Shown here one piece after another: positions 1-6,873 of a stretch of DNA of 23,347 nucleotides. A program made the translations under genes and the position numbers. Position 1 is the stretch's first letter; each line of letters begins with the position of its first letter. The stretch is from an uncultured Erysipelotrichaceae bacterium (GTDB lineage Bacteria > Bacillota_I > Bacilli_A > RFN20 > CAG-826): contig CADBDO010000020.1 of the NCBI GenBank assembly GCA_902793515.1, positions 1-23,347 on the forward strand, read 5' to 3'. Below the pieces are notes generated by a model, which ran no database searches, had not been told where the DNA came from, and saw only the letters and a program-made list of their open reading frames with translations.

Positions 1-2
1 AT

Positions 3-344
3 TTCAAGGCCATCAACGACAACTATGGACATAGCGTCGGAGACGAAGCCCTCATCTTCTTCGGAAAGGCCCTTCATGAAGAAGCGGAGACCATCAACGC
101 GAACGCCTTCCGTATGGGAGGAGACGAATTCTCCGTCATCTTCTGCCGCCAGAGCATGAAAGACGTCGACGCCTTCATCAAGAGAATCTGCGATCGCCTT
201 AAGAAAACGGAATTCACCTTCGAGCTCAAGTTCTCAACCGGCATCGCCAAATACGTCGAAGGCATGTCCGTCATCGACTTCCTTGATCTTGCTGACCGAG
301 AGATGTACGAGCAAAAGAGGAAGAGCGAACTTACTCAGAAATAA
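3..344 (+). CDS. Diguanylate cyclase (GGDEF domain), C-terminal part, cut by window edge
   Basis: The frame is open from the first bases of the window to a TAA at 342-344, so only the C-terminal 113 residues are visible. They cover most of a GGDEF domain: an FKAINDNYGHSVGDEAL stretch (the metal/substrate-binding FKxINDxxGHxxGD motif) followed by FRMGGDEFSVIF, the catalytic signature. Members of this family make cyclic di-GMP from two GTP. The four residues at the usual RxxD inhibitory-site position before GGDEF read TINA, so product feedback through an I-site is unlikely. The sensory N-terminus lies outside the window, so the signal is unknown. A Rho-independent terminator follows directly. 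An internal ATG at 114 falls inside the catalytic motif and is not a start. Family assignment is secure; activity is inferred. Confidence 0.93.
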   Translation, partial: FKAINDNYGHSVGDEALIFFGKALHEEAETINANAFRMGGDEFSVIFCRQSMKDVDAFIKRICDRLKKTEFTFELKFSTGIAKYVEGMSVIDFLDLADREMYEQKRKSELTQK

Positions 345-350
345 AAAAAG

Positions 351-376
351 CGCCCTGTTATGGGCGTTTTCTTTTG
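351..376 (+). terminator. Rho-independent terminator after GGDEF gene
   Basis: CGCCC at 351-355 pairs with GGGCG at 362-366 around a 6-nt loop, followed by TTTTCTTTT. It starts 6 bases after the stop codon of the GGDEF gene. Confidence 0.8.
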
Positions 377-448
377 CCTCAGATATTTTTATTAAAATAT
401 TGCTCGACTTTTCCATAAATGAGAGTAGAGTACACGAGGGATAAATTT

Positions 449-1864
449 ATGTACGATTTAGTTATCATTGGAGCCGGCCCAGCTGGTATCTTTACTGCTT
501 TTGAACTTTTGAAAAGAGGAACCAAAAAGAAGATCCTCATGGTCGAAAAAGGCCACGCCGTCGAGCATAGGCATTGTCCTAAAGACAAGATTGGACACTG
601 CATCAAGTGCGATCCATGCGCCATCACGACCGGTTTCAGCGGAGCAGGTGCCTTCTCAGATGGCAAGCTTTCGCTTAGCCACGCCGTAGGCGGAGAGCTT
701 CCTGACCTCATCGGTGCCGATAGGGTTCAAAGCCTCATCGAATATACCGACAAGATTTATCTTGAGTTCGGCGCTGACAAGCACATCGAAGGAAGCGACA
801 GCGACAATCCTGAGGTTAAGACCATCAGAAGGCATGCCATTGAAGCGGGCCTTCAGCTCATCGATTGCCCAATCCGTCACCTTGGAACCGAAAAGGCCCA
901 TGATCTCTATCTCGCCCTCGAAAAATACCTTCAGGAGCATGGCGTCGAGATCATCTTCGACAGCGAATGCTATGACCTCATCCTCAAAGGAGGGGAGGCC
1001 AAAGGCGTTAAGCTCCGCAAATACCACACTAACGAAGAACGGGTCGTCGAATGCAAAGACGTCGTCATCGCCGCTGGCAGAAGAGGCGCTGATTGGCTTG
1101 AGAAGATCTGTGCCAAATACGATATCGCCCACAAACCTGGCCCAGTCGATGTCGGTGTCCGTGTCGAGGTCCGTAACGAAGTTATGGAAACCCTCAACAA
1201 GACCCTCTACGAAGCCAAATTAGTCGGCTACCCAGGACCATTCAAAGACAAGGTCCGCACTTTCTGCCAGAACCCTGGCGGATTCGTCGCCCAAGAGAAC
1301 TACGATGATGGCCTCGCCGTCGTCAACGGCCACTCATTCAAAGAGAAGAAGAGCGAGAACACCAACGTCTCCATCCTTGCTTCCCATAACTTCATGGAAC
1401 CATTCGATCAGCCAATCCAATACGCTGAAAGATTCGGTGAACTCACCAACATGCTTGCGACCGGACACATCCTCGTCCAGCGTTTTGGCGACATCCTTGA
1501 TGGAAAACGCACTTGGCCAAAAGAGCTTTCCCGCTCCAACCTCACCCCAACCTTAAAAGATGCGGTGGCAGGTGATATCACAGCCGCCCTCCCATACAGA
1601 ACCATGACCGACATCATCAACTTCATGAAGGCGGTCGACCATGTTGTCCCAGGCTTTGCTGGACGCGAGACTTTGCTCTACGCCCCAGAGATCAAGTTCT
1701 ATAGCAATAAGGTCAAAATGGACGATAGGCTTGCCACGAACGTCAAACACTTATACTGCCTTGGCGATTCCTCTGGCTGGACCCGCGGCCTCATGATGGC
1801 TTCCGTCATGGGCGTCTACTGCGGACAGATCCTTTCTGAACTCGAAGAAAAAGAGGGAAAATAA
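449..1864 (+). CDS. FAD-dependent dehydrogenase, COG2509 family
   Basis: A 471-residue flavoprotein. The N-terminus MYDLVIIGAGPAG carries the Rossmann dinucleotide-binding GxGxxG (residues 8-13), followed by an acidic end of strand 2 (MVEKG). Next comes a four-cysteine stretch (C43, C51, C54, C57) and FSGAGAFSDGKL (about 63-74), a pattern I recognise from the uncharacterised FAD-dependent dehydrogenases of COG2509. The C-terminal LGDSSGWTRGLMMA segment is the second FAD-contacting motif. Substrate and electron acceptor are unknown for this family. I chose ATG 449 because GAGGG at 436-440 is well spaced from it and the Rossmann motif then begins at residue 8; an upstream in-frame ATG at 419 has no ribosome site. 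The stop is 7 bases before malQ, so the two are probably co-transcribed. No signal peptide; cytosolic. Confidence 0.88.
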   Translation: MYDLVIIGAGPAGIFTAFELLKRGTKKKILMVEKGHAVEHRHCPKDKIGHCIKCDPCAITTGFSGAGAFSDGKLSLSHAVGGELPDLIGADRVQSLIEYTDKIYLEFGADKHIEGSDSDNPEVKTIRRHAIEAGLQLIDCPIRHLGTEKAHDLYLALEKYLQEHGVEIIFDSECYDLILKGGEAKGVKLRKYHTNEERVVECKDVVIAAGRRGADWLEKICAKYDIAHKPGPVDVGVRVEVRNEVMETLNKTLYEAKLVGYPGPFKDKVRTFCQNPGGFVAQENYDDGLAVVNGHSFKEKKSENTNVSILASHNFMEPFDQPIQYAERFGELTNMLATGHILVQRFGDILDGKRTWPKELSRSNLTPTLKDAVAGDITAALPYRTMTDIINFMKAVDHVVPGFAGRETLLYAPEIKFYSNKVKMDDRLATNVKHLYCLGDSSGWTRGLMMASVMGVYCGQILSELEEKEGK

Positions 1865-1871
1865 GAACCTT

Positions 1872-3284
1872 ATGCGCTCCTCAGGCATCCTTCTTCCCGT
1901 GAGCGCCCTTCCTTCCGATTTTGGGATCGGAGATTTCGGCTCGAGCGCTTTCGAATTCGTCAAGCTCCTTAAGCAAGGCGGATTCAAGCTCTGGCAGATC
2001 CTCCCTCTCAATCCTTTGGGCTATGGCCATTCCCCATACCAGCCTTTTTCAAGCTACGCCCTTGATGAACTCTATTTCGATATCGAAGGTTTAACCGAGG
2101 AAAAGATTGAGCCTTCCTCAAAGATCGAATATGAGGAAATTGCCCACAAAAAACACGAAATCCTATACAAATCCTTCATGGATTCCAAAGAGAAAGACCA
2201 TAAGAAGACCCTTTCTTTCATGAAAAAGAATGAATGGGTCAAGTCCTGGTCCCTCTTCATGACGCTTAAACGCAAGAACGCTATGGCAGCCTGGCATACC
2301 TGGCCTATCGAAGACCAAGAGAGCATCAATAACGACAACGGAGAACTTACTCCTGAGAGAGAATACGAAGTCTGGGTTCAGATGAAGCTCTATGAGCAGT
2401 GGATGCGACTAAAGAAGTTCGCGAATAAAAACGGCATCCGCATCATCGGAGACGTTCCTTTCTATGTCGGCTTCGACTCATGCGACGTCTGGGCCAACCA
2501 AGACTCCTTCTTGCTTGATGAGCACACCAAAGAACCGACCTTCATCGCCGGTGTACCTCCGGACTATTTCAGCGCGGATGGCCAAAGATGGGGCAATCCT
2601 ATCTATAACTGGGATCTCTTTGAGAAGAATGGCTTCTCCTTCATCCTCAACCGTTTGAAGGGAAACGCTTCGTTATACGACATCGTGAGGCTCGATCACT
2701 TTAGGGCCTTTGACACTTTCTGGAAGATTCCTTCCTCATGCCCAACCGCCCAAGAAGGCGAATGGATTGAGGCTCCTGGATACAAGTTCTTCGACATCCT
2801 TAAGAAGGAGCTTAAGAAGACTGAGATCATCGCTGAGGACCTTGGTGAGCTTAGGCCTGAGGTCTATACCCTTAGGGACGCTTACGATTTCCCTGGTATG
2901 AACGTCCTCGAATTCACTTTCGAAGACATCAATTTCGACGTTAAGAAAGAGAATATGGTCGCTTATATTGGCACCCACGATAACGACCCGTTCGAAGGCT
3001 TCGTCCAAAAGATGAGCGAAGAACAGAAAGCCAAATGGCTCCTTGCCCTCAAAGGATATGAAGGGGAGAGCCTTAGGGAAAAGGTCATCGAATACCTTCT
3101 CTCCTTGCCAGCTAAGTACGCGATCATCTCAATGCAGGACGTCCTTGGCTTAGGCTCAGAGACGAGACTCAACTCCCCATCGATCATCAACGGGGATAAC
3201 TGGACCTGGAAGATGAAGGATTACAAAGAATTCGTAGCCCTTCTCCCAAAGCTCAAGGAAAGCAATAAACGTCATAGGCGCTAA
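1872..3284 (+). CDS. malQ: 4-alpha-glucanotransferase (amylomaltase, GH77)
   Basis: A 470-residue cytosolic glycoside hydrolase family 77 enzyme that transfers alpha-1,4-glucan segments between maltooligosaccharides, releasing glucose, in maltodextrin or glycogen use. The start MRSSGILLPVSALPS is the classic GH77 opening and runs into GDFG and the HSPYQPFSSYA motif. Catalytic residues are visible: nucleophile D275 in RLDHFRAF, acid/base E322 in IIAEDLG, and transition-state D370 in GTHDND. The 47-residue spacing between D275 and E322 equals that of the Thermus enzyme (D293/E340). Length is slightly short of the usual 490-500, as in the compact bacterial type. It lies 7 bases after the flavoprotein gene with only a distant GAGGG as ribosome site, suggesting translational coupling. 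No other maltodextrin genes are in the window. Confidence 0.96.
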   Translation: MRSSGILLPVSALPSDFGIGDFGSSAFEFVKLLKQGGFKLWQILPLNPLGYGHSPYQPFSSYALDELYFDIEGLTEEKIEPSSKIEYEEIAHKKHEILYKSFMDSKEKDHKKTLSFMKKNEWVKSWSLFMTLKRKNAMAAWHTWPIEDQESINNDNGELTPEREYEVWVQMKLYEQWMRLKKFANKNGIRIIGDVPFYVGFDSCDVWANQDSFLLDEHTKEPTFIAGVPPDYFSADGQRWGNPIYNWDLFEKNGFSFILNRLKGNASLYDIVRLDHFRAFDTFWKIPSSCPTAQEGEWIEAPGYKFFDILKKELKKTEIIAEDLGELRPEVYTLRDAYDFPGMNVLEFTFEDINFDVKKENMVAYIGTHDNDPFEGFVQKMSEEQKAKWLLALKGYEGESLREKVIEYLLSLPAKYAIISMQDVLGLGSETRLNSPSIINGDNWTWKMKDYKEFVALLPKLKESNKRHRR

Positions 3285-3307
3285 TTGATTATTTGTGAAA
3301 TTCTCTC

Positions 3308-3336
3308 TTGTGGTAGACGAGTCACTTGACTATAAT
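3308..3336 (+). promoter_or_regulatory. Promoter of tRNA-Val
   Basis: TTGTGG (3308-3313), a 17-bp spacer and a perfect TATAAT (3331-3336) stand about 34 bases before the mature 5' end of the tRNA. This is a sigma-A-type promoter. Confidence 0.75.
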
Positions 3337-3369
3337 AACGAAGCGCCTCTATAGAGGACATGAGTTAAT

Positions 3370-3445
3370 GGGTAGTTAGCTCAGCTGGGAGAGCATCTGT
3401 TTGACGTACAGAAGGTCAGGGGTTCGAGCCCCTTACTACCCACCA
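3370..3445 (+). tRNA. tRNA-Val(GAC), CCA encoded
   Basis: A full cloverleaf folds by eye. Acceptor GGGTAGT pairs with ACTACCC, and the D stem is GCTC/GAGC. The anticodon stem TCTGT/ACAGA encloses loop TTGACGT, giving anticodon GAC. The T arm is AGGGG-TTCGAGC-CCCTT with one G-T and one A-T pair. The discriminator is A and CCA (3443-3445) is encoded. GAC reads GTC/GTT; GTC is the favoured Val codon in neighbouring genes. It stands alone between its own promoter and terminator. Confidence 0.96.
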
Positions 3446-3456
3446 ATCTAAAAATG

Positions 3457-3488
3457 AACCGAACATGACGAAACATGTTCGGTTTTTT
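3457..3488 (+). terminator. Rho-independent terminator after tRNA-Val
   Basis: An 11-bp perfect stem, AACCGAACATG at 3457-3467 with CATGTTCGGTT at 3474-3484, loop ACGAAA, then a run of T. It begins 11 bases after the tRNA CCA. Confidence 0.92.
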
Positions 3489-3547
3489 CGTACATTTCAA
3501 AAAACTCACATGTATGTAAATTGGAGGGGGTTATTTGTGCAAACGAT

Positions 3548-3576
3548 TTGAGACATATTAATATGCGCATAATATG
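3548..3576 (+). promoter_or_regulatory. Antitoxin promoter with palindromic operator
   Basis: TTGAGA (3548-3553), a 16-bp spacer and TAATAT (3570-3575) form a plausible promoter about 50 bases before the antitoxin start. The spacer contains the 12-bp perfect palindrome CATATTAATATG (3554-3565), and a related CATAATATG lies over the -10 (3568-3576). RelB/DinJ antitoxins commonly bind palindromes in their own promoters, so autorepression is a reasonable inference. Confidence 0.5.
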
Positions 3577-3624
3577 TTGATAGTATACACATATGGATTT
3601 ATCATTGTTGCGGAGGCGAAAACC

Positions 3625-3894
3625 ATGGCAAAAATAAGCACTAATATCTCCATCGATCCCGCATTGAAAGAAAAATCCATCGAACTTTTTTCCGAATTTG
3701 GATTGGACTTGTCTACCGCTATTTCGTTATTTCTCCAACAGTCTGTGAGGGAACAAAGAATTCCTTTCGAGATTCGCTTAGAAATCCCTAATAAAACAAC
3801 TAAAGAGGCTTTATCCGAATACAGCGAGATGAAGAAGAACAAGGAAAAGTACAAGCGGTATTCAAAGTTTGCGGATATTTTAAAGGAGGTTTAA
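3625..3894 (+). CDS. RelB/DinJ-family antitoxin, apparently without toxin partner
   Basis: An 89-residue protein. The N-terminal ISTNISIDPALKEKSIELFSEFG looks like the ribbon-helix-helix of RelB/DinJ antitoxins, and GLDLSTAISLFLQQSVREQRIPFEI is the typical dimerisation helix plus conserved IPFEI. The tail from about residue 55 is charged and presumably the toxin-binding part. ATG 3625 is chosen because GGAGG (3612-3616) sits 8 bases upstream; an upstream extension to 3574 adds non-homologous residues. The base composition is clearly more AT-rich than the flanking genes, which fits acquired DNA. A strong AAAGGAGG ends just before the stop codon, where a toxin gene would normally start, but no toxin frame follows. 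DNA-binding antitoxin by family; solitary state is observed here. Confidence 0.85.
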   Translation: MAKISTNISIDPALKEKSIELFSEFGLDLSTAISLFLQQSVREQRIPFEIRLEIPNKTTKEALSEYSEMKKNKEKYKRYSKFADILKEV

Positions 3895-3898
3895 GGCA

Positions 3899-3934
3899 AG
3901 GCGAATCAAGTATCACAAACATAGATTCATTTAG
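3899..3934 (+). pseudogene. Possible remnant of the toxin gene's 5' end
   Basis: Directly after the antitoxin stop, and downstream of AAAGGAGG, one frame reads RRIKYHKHRFI followed by a stop (TAG 3932-3934), with no ATG. The IKYHK string resembles the beginning of YafQ/RelE-type toxins that normally follow DinJ antitoxins. The piece is very short and could be chance; this is an inference from position and a five-residue resemblance. Confidence 0.2.
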
Positions 3935-3941
3935 AAGAAAC

Positions 3942-3972
3942 GGCTTGTGCATTAAGCCTTTTTTCTTTTTTT
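3942..3972 (+). terminator. Rho-independent terminator after antitoxin
   Basis: GGCTT (3942-3946) pairs with AAGCC (3954-3958) around a 7-nt loop, followed by a long T-rich run. It closes the antitoxin transcript. Confidence 0.75.
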
Positions 3973-4018
3973 CTCGAAAAAATGAAACTAGAATGTAAAT
4001 AGCAAAAGGAGTTTACAT

Positions 4019-4369
4019 ATGGCTAAACCAGCACCAAAAGCAAAGCCAGCTGTGGCTAAAAAACCAGCAAAAGCTGCCAAACCAGCTGCGAAACCAGCAA
4101 AAGCTGCCAAACCAGCTCCTGCTAAGAAACCAGCCCCGAAGAAAGAGGAGAAGAAAGGACCGACCGCAGGTGCTTCCTACCATCTTTCCAAGAGAGCAAG
4201 CGACAATAAGTGGCAAGTCTTCTTGACTGGCTCAGATAAAGTCATCAAGACGTTTGACACCAAAGCCGAAGCCCAGGAATACACCAAGAAGATGGCCGCC
4301 AACACCGGTCGCACTATCTTGACCCACGCTTCCAAAGGCGCTTCCAAAGGCAAGATCCAAAAGAGATAA
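4019..4369 (+). CDS. Histone H1-like K/A/P tail fused to a DUF2188 domain
   Basis: A 116-residue, very basic protein. Residues 1-45 are built almost only of K, A and P (KPAKAAKPAA-type decads), like histone H1-like tails that bind DNA loosely. Residues about 52-116 (YHLSKRASDNKWQVFLTGSDK through AEAQEYTKKMAANTGRTILTH and a basic end) match the pattern I know for DUF2188, a small domain with a W, an AEA helix and a G-rich end. The function is not established; a nucleoid or nucleic-acid-binding role is an inference from charge. Ribosome site AAAGGAG (4005-4011) is well placed for ATG 4019. The tail is encoded by a 30-bp tandem repeat. It is monocistronic, with a strong terminator directly after the stop. 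Cytosolic, no signal peptide. Confidence 0.8.
   Translation: MAKPAPKAKPAVAKKPAKAAKPAAKPAKAAKPAPAKKPAPKKEEKKGPTAGASYHLSKRASDNKWQVFLTGSDKVIKTFDTKAEAQEYTKKMAANTGRTILTHASKGASKGKIQKR
4061..4120 (+). repeat. 30-bp tandem repeat (two copies) in the K/A/P tail
   Basis: Bases 4061-4087 and 4091-4117 are identical over 27 bp, the third codon group differing only at the last three bases of each 30-bp unit. Each unit encodes ten residues (KPAKAAKPA plus A or P). The in-frame 30-bp period means copy number can change without breaking the gene. Confidence 0.9.
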
Positions 4370-4373
4370 AAAC

Positions 4374-4401
4374 AAAAGGCACCATTCAGTTGGTGCCTTT
4401 T
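4374..4401. terminator. Bidirectional terminator between convergent genes
   Basis: AAAAGGCACCA (4374-4384) pairs with TGGTGCCTTTT (4391-4401) around TTCAGT. T-runs on either strand let it serve both the DUF2188 gene (plus) and the oad/bioY-birA operon (minus), whose last gene ends at 4403. Confidence 0.9.
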
Positions 4402-4402
4402 C

Positions 4403-5674
4403 TTATTCGAAGGTTATCTCGTCTGAGATGATCTTTTTCTCGTCCCCGTCGATGATGCCGATTAAGGAACCGTCTTCATCGATCCTCAGGACTTTGATTT
4501 CTTTCTTCTCGCCGTTATAGGTGCAATAGCAATCTTTTCCTTTGAGATAACTGTTCTCATTGATGACCTTTAGGTAATCGGATTTCTCTTCTTTTAGAAG
4601 AAGGAGCTCTTCTTTGATTATCTTGTAGAGGTCTTTTTTGATGTCCCTCAAATCCATAGGGGAACCAGTCTCTAATCTGATTGAAGTAGGGGTCCTGAAG
4701 AATCCTTCTGGGAACGTCTCCTGATTGACGTTAAGGCCGATGCCGATGATGGTGGCGTCAACCTTCTTATGGCTCACGGATTCAAGAAGAATGCCACAGA
4801 TCTTCTTCTCGTTCGCATAGATATCGTTAGGCCACTTGATGGAAACGTTTTTGAGGCCGATTTGCTGAAGATATTTGAAAACCGCGCTTCCGGCCACCAA
4901 AGACAATTTAGGCGCGTTTTGTAAGAGTTTTTTGTCTTTTATGAGGACTGAGAACATCAAAGACTCATCTTTGTCCGCTTCCCAGCTTCTTCCTAATCTT
5001 CCTTTGCCTTTCTTCTGGTATGAAGCGTCCACGAAGGAGAGGTTCTTGTAGATACGGTAATTCTCTTTGAGATAGGTGTTCGTTGAATCAACCTCATTGA
5101 AGTGGACTCTTCTGCTTGGGAGAAGGACATTCACGTATCTTGAAGAAATGAATGAGGCGATTCCTAATTTCGCGATATCAAACGGTATGTATGGGGCGAG
5201 GAACAAGGTGAAGGCCGCTCCAAGGGTGAAGTCGCTCTTTCCCTTAACGAGGGTAAGGATGAGATAGCCATGGACGAAACCAACCGCGTATAACGCGATA
5301 AGGGACACGCTGGAGCCGATTAAGCTCTTCCATAGCTCATTGCCCATCCTCTTAAGCAAAACGTCGCTGAAGAGGTGATTTAGGAGGATTACGAAGAAGA
5401 AGCCATACACAAACCCAAATGTAGGGGATGCCGCATAGGCGATTCCTCCTCCAAACCCTGCGAACACAGGTATGCCAATAAGTCCCATCAATATGTAGAG
5501 GCCAATGACGATAAGGCCATCGACCAAAGAGAGGAAATTGGCAATAAGAAAAACCGTAAGGAGCTGCAAGGTGAACTTGCAATATCCGACATCGATCGAG
5601 ATGAAGGAAGACACAATGAGAAGCGCTAGAAAAAGCGCATCAAGGGTCATCGCCCTTACGGTTTTGCTTTTCAT
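4403..5674 (-). CDS. bioY-birA: BioY biotin transporter S-component fused to biotin-protein ligase
   Basis: A 423-residue single frame joining two functions. Residues 1 to about 185 are a complete BioY-like membrane domain: about six hydrophobic segments, VFAGFGGGIAYAASPTFGF (70-88) and the C-terminal PYIPFDIAKLG (161-171), both typical of the substrate-binding S-component of ECF biotin transporters. Residues about 190-423 are a biotin-protein ligase: GKGRLGRSW (223-231, biotinyl-AMP loop), KWPND (280-284), KICGILLE (291-298) and GIGLNVN (311-317), then a small C-terminal beta domain. There is no N-terminal repressor HTH. The ligase would face the cytosol right beside the transporter exit and could load the carrier encoded two genes upstream. 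It has an AGAGG site 9 bases before ATG and starts 21 bases after oadB. ECF energising subunits are not in the window. The domain calls are firm; the channelling idea is inference. Confidence 0.93.
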   Translation of the reverse strand: MKSKTVRAMTLDALFLALLIVSSFISIDVGYCKFTLQLLTVFLIANFLSLVDGLIVIGLYILMGLIGIPVFAGFGGGIAYAASPTFGFVYGFFFVILLNHLFSDVLLKRMGNELWKSLIGSSVSLIALYAVGFVHGYLILTLVKGKSDFTLGAAFTLFLAPYIPFDIAKLGIASFISSRYVNVLLPSRRVHFNEVDSTNTYLKENYRIYKNLSFVDASYQKKGKGRLGRSWEADKDESLMFSVLIKDKKLLQNAPKLSLVAGSAVFKYLQQIGLKNVSIKWPNDIYANEKKICGILLESVSHKKVDATIIGIGLNVNQETFPEGFFRTPTSIRLETGSPMDLRDIKKDLYKIIKEELLLLKEEKSDYLKVINENSYLKGKDCYCTYNGEKKEIKVLRIDEDGSLIGIIDGDEKKIISDEITFE

Positions 5675-5695
5675 ATTGAATTGCCTCTAAAACAA

Positions 5696-6871
5696 TTAGC
5701 CAATCATGGAGAGCAAGATGCCCGCCGCGATAGCACTACCGATGACGCCTGCGACATTAGGTCCCATAGCGTGCATGAGAAGGTAGTTGTCTGGGTCTTC
5801 CTCTTGTCCGATCTTATGGACGACACGAGCGGCCATAGGAACGGCGGAGACACCAGCGGCACCAATCATTGGGTTGACCTTGCCTTTGGTGATGAGGCAC
5901 ATAAGCTTTCCACCCAAGAGACCGCAGATAGCGGCGATGATGAAGGCTAAGATGCCAAGGACGAAGATCATAAGGGTCTTCGGCTGGAGGAAGGTCGTGC
6001 CGATGGCGGTGGCGCCAACGGATAATCCTAAGAGGATGGTGCAGATATAAAGAAGCGCATTCGAAGCCGTGTGAACGAGGTTAGGAACGACACCGCTTTC
6101 TTTGATGAGGTTACCAAACATCAAGCAGCCAATAAGTGGGGTGCAGCTTGGGACGAGGATGCAGCAGATGAGGGTGACGATGATCGGGAAGAGGATCTTC
6201 TCGCTCTTGGTCACTTCTTTAAGCGTCTCCATCTTGATGCTTCTCTCTTTCTTGGTGGTGCAGAGTTTGATGATTGGAGGGAAGATGACTGGAACAAGGG
6301 CCATGTAGCTATAAGCCGCAAGGGCGATGCCGGCGGTCAATTCCGGTCTAGCAAGCTTGTTGCTCACGAGAATGGCGGTTGGGCCATCGGCTCCACCGAT
6401 GATACCGATACCGGCAGCATCTCCAACGGTGAAGTCGAAGACGTTTGGCCAGATGCCAGAAAGGGCGATCGCGCCAAGGAAGGCGGCGAAAATACCGATC
6501 TGGGCGGCAGCACCGAGAATCATGGTCTTCTTATTTGCAATAAGCGGACCGAAATCAGTGGTCGCACCGATACCGATGAAGATAAGGCATGGATAAAGCT
6601 CGCACTCAACACCTAAGTGGAGGTAGCCTAAAAGGCCTCTTTCCGCAATGTTTCCAGCAGCATCATAGGTTATATAGATGGCTGGGAAGATGTTGACGAG
6701 GATCATGCCGACGGCAATCGGGATGAGAAGATAAGGTTCGTATTTCTTCTTGATGGCGAGGAAAAGGAAGAATGCACCCACACCAATCATGATGAGGTTC
6801 ATCCAGCCATCGCCTTTGAAGAAGTTAACGATGCCTGTCGAATTGAGGAATTCGAGGATCAGGTCCCACAT
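5696..6871 (-). CDS. oadB: Oxaloacetate decarboxylase beta subunit, Na+ pump
   Basis: A 391-residue polytopic membrane protein, close to the family's usual length of 370-430. It catalyses release of CO2 from carboxybiotin and couples it to Na+ export. The signature IIGGADGPTAI (157-167) contains D162, equivalent to the essential Asp203 of the Klebsiella enzyme. AYSYMALVP (186-194) matches the conserved tyrosine region, and MHAMGPNVAGVIGSA (366-380) is the C-terminal Na+/proton site region. A conserved GAAGVSAVPMAARV lies at 337-350. Ten or so hydrophobic helices are visible. The gene starts 2 bases after the biotin-carrier stop, in the same operon. Methylmalonyl-CoA or glutaconyl-CoA decarboxylase beta subunits look very similar; the neighbouring oadA decides for oxaloacetate. 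Confidence 0.96.
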   Translation of the reverse strand: MWDLILEFLNSTGIVNFFKGDGWMNLIMIGVGAFFLFLAIKKKYEPYLLIPIAVGMILVNIFPAIYITYDAAGNIAERGLLGYLHLGVECELYPCLIFIGIGATTDFGPLIANKKTMILGAAAQIGIFAAFLGAIALSGIWPNVFDFTVGDAAGIGIIGGADGPTAILVSNKLARPELTAGIALAAYSYMALVPVIFPPIIKLCTTKKERSIKMETLKEVTKSEKILFPIIVTLICCILVPSCTPLIGCLMFGNLIKESGVVPNLVHTASNALLYICTILLGLSVGATAIGTTFLQPKTLMIFVLGILAFIIAAICGLLGGKLMCLITKGKVNPMIGAAGVSAVPMAARVVHKIGQEEDPDNYLLMHAMGPNVAGVIGSAIAAGILLSMIG

Positions 6872-6873
6872 AC

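Noticed and set aside
714..1223. A 169-codon plus-strand frame inside the flavoprotein gene
   Set aside because: It is another frame of a conserved gene; serine/threonine-rich low-complexity translation is typical of a shadow of this codon bias.
4061..4120. Start of a CRISPR-like or intergenic repeat array
   Set aside because: Only two 30-bp units, directly adjacent with no spacers and in frame inside a gene, so this is a protein-coding tandem repeat.
6071..6616. A 181-codon plus-strand frame opposite oadB
   Set aside because: It is a shadow on the opposite strand of a clearly conserved gene, with odd composition (rich in D, E, G, W) and no ribosome site.
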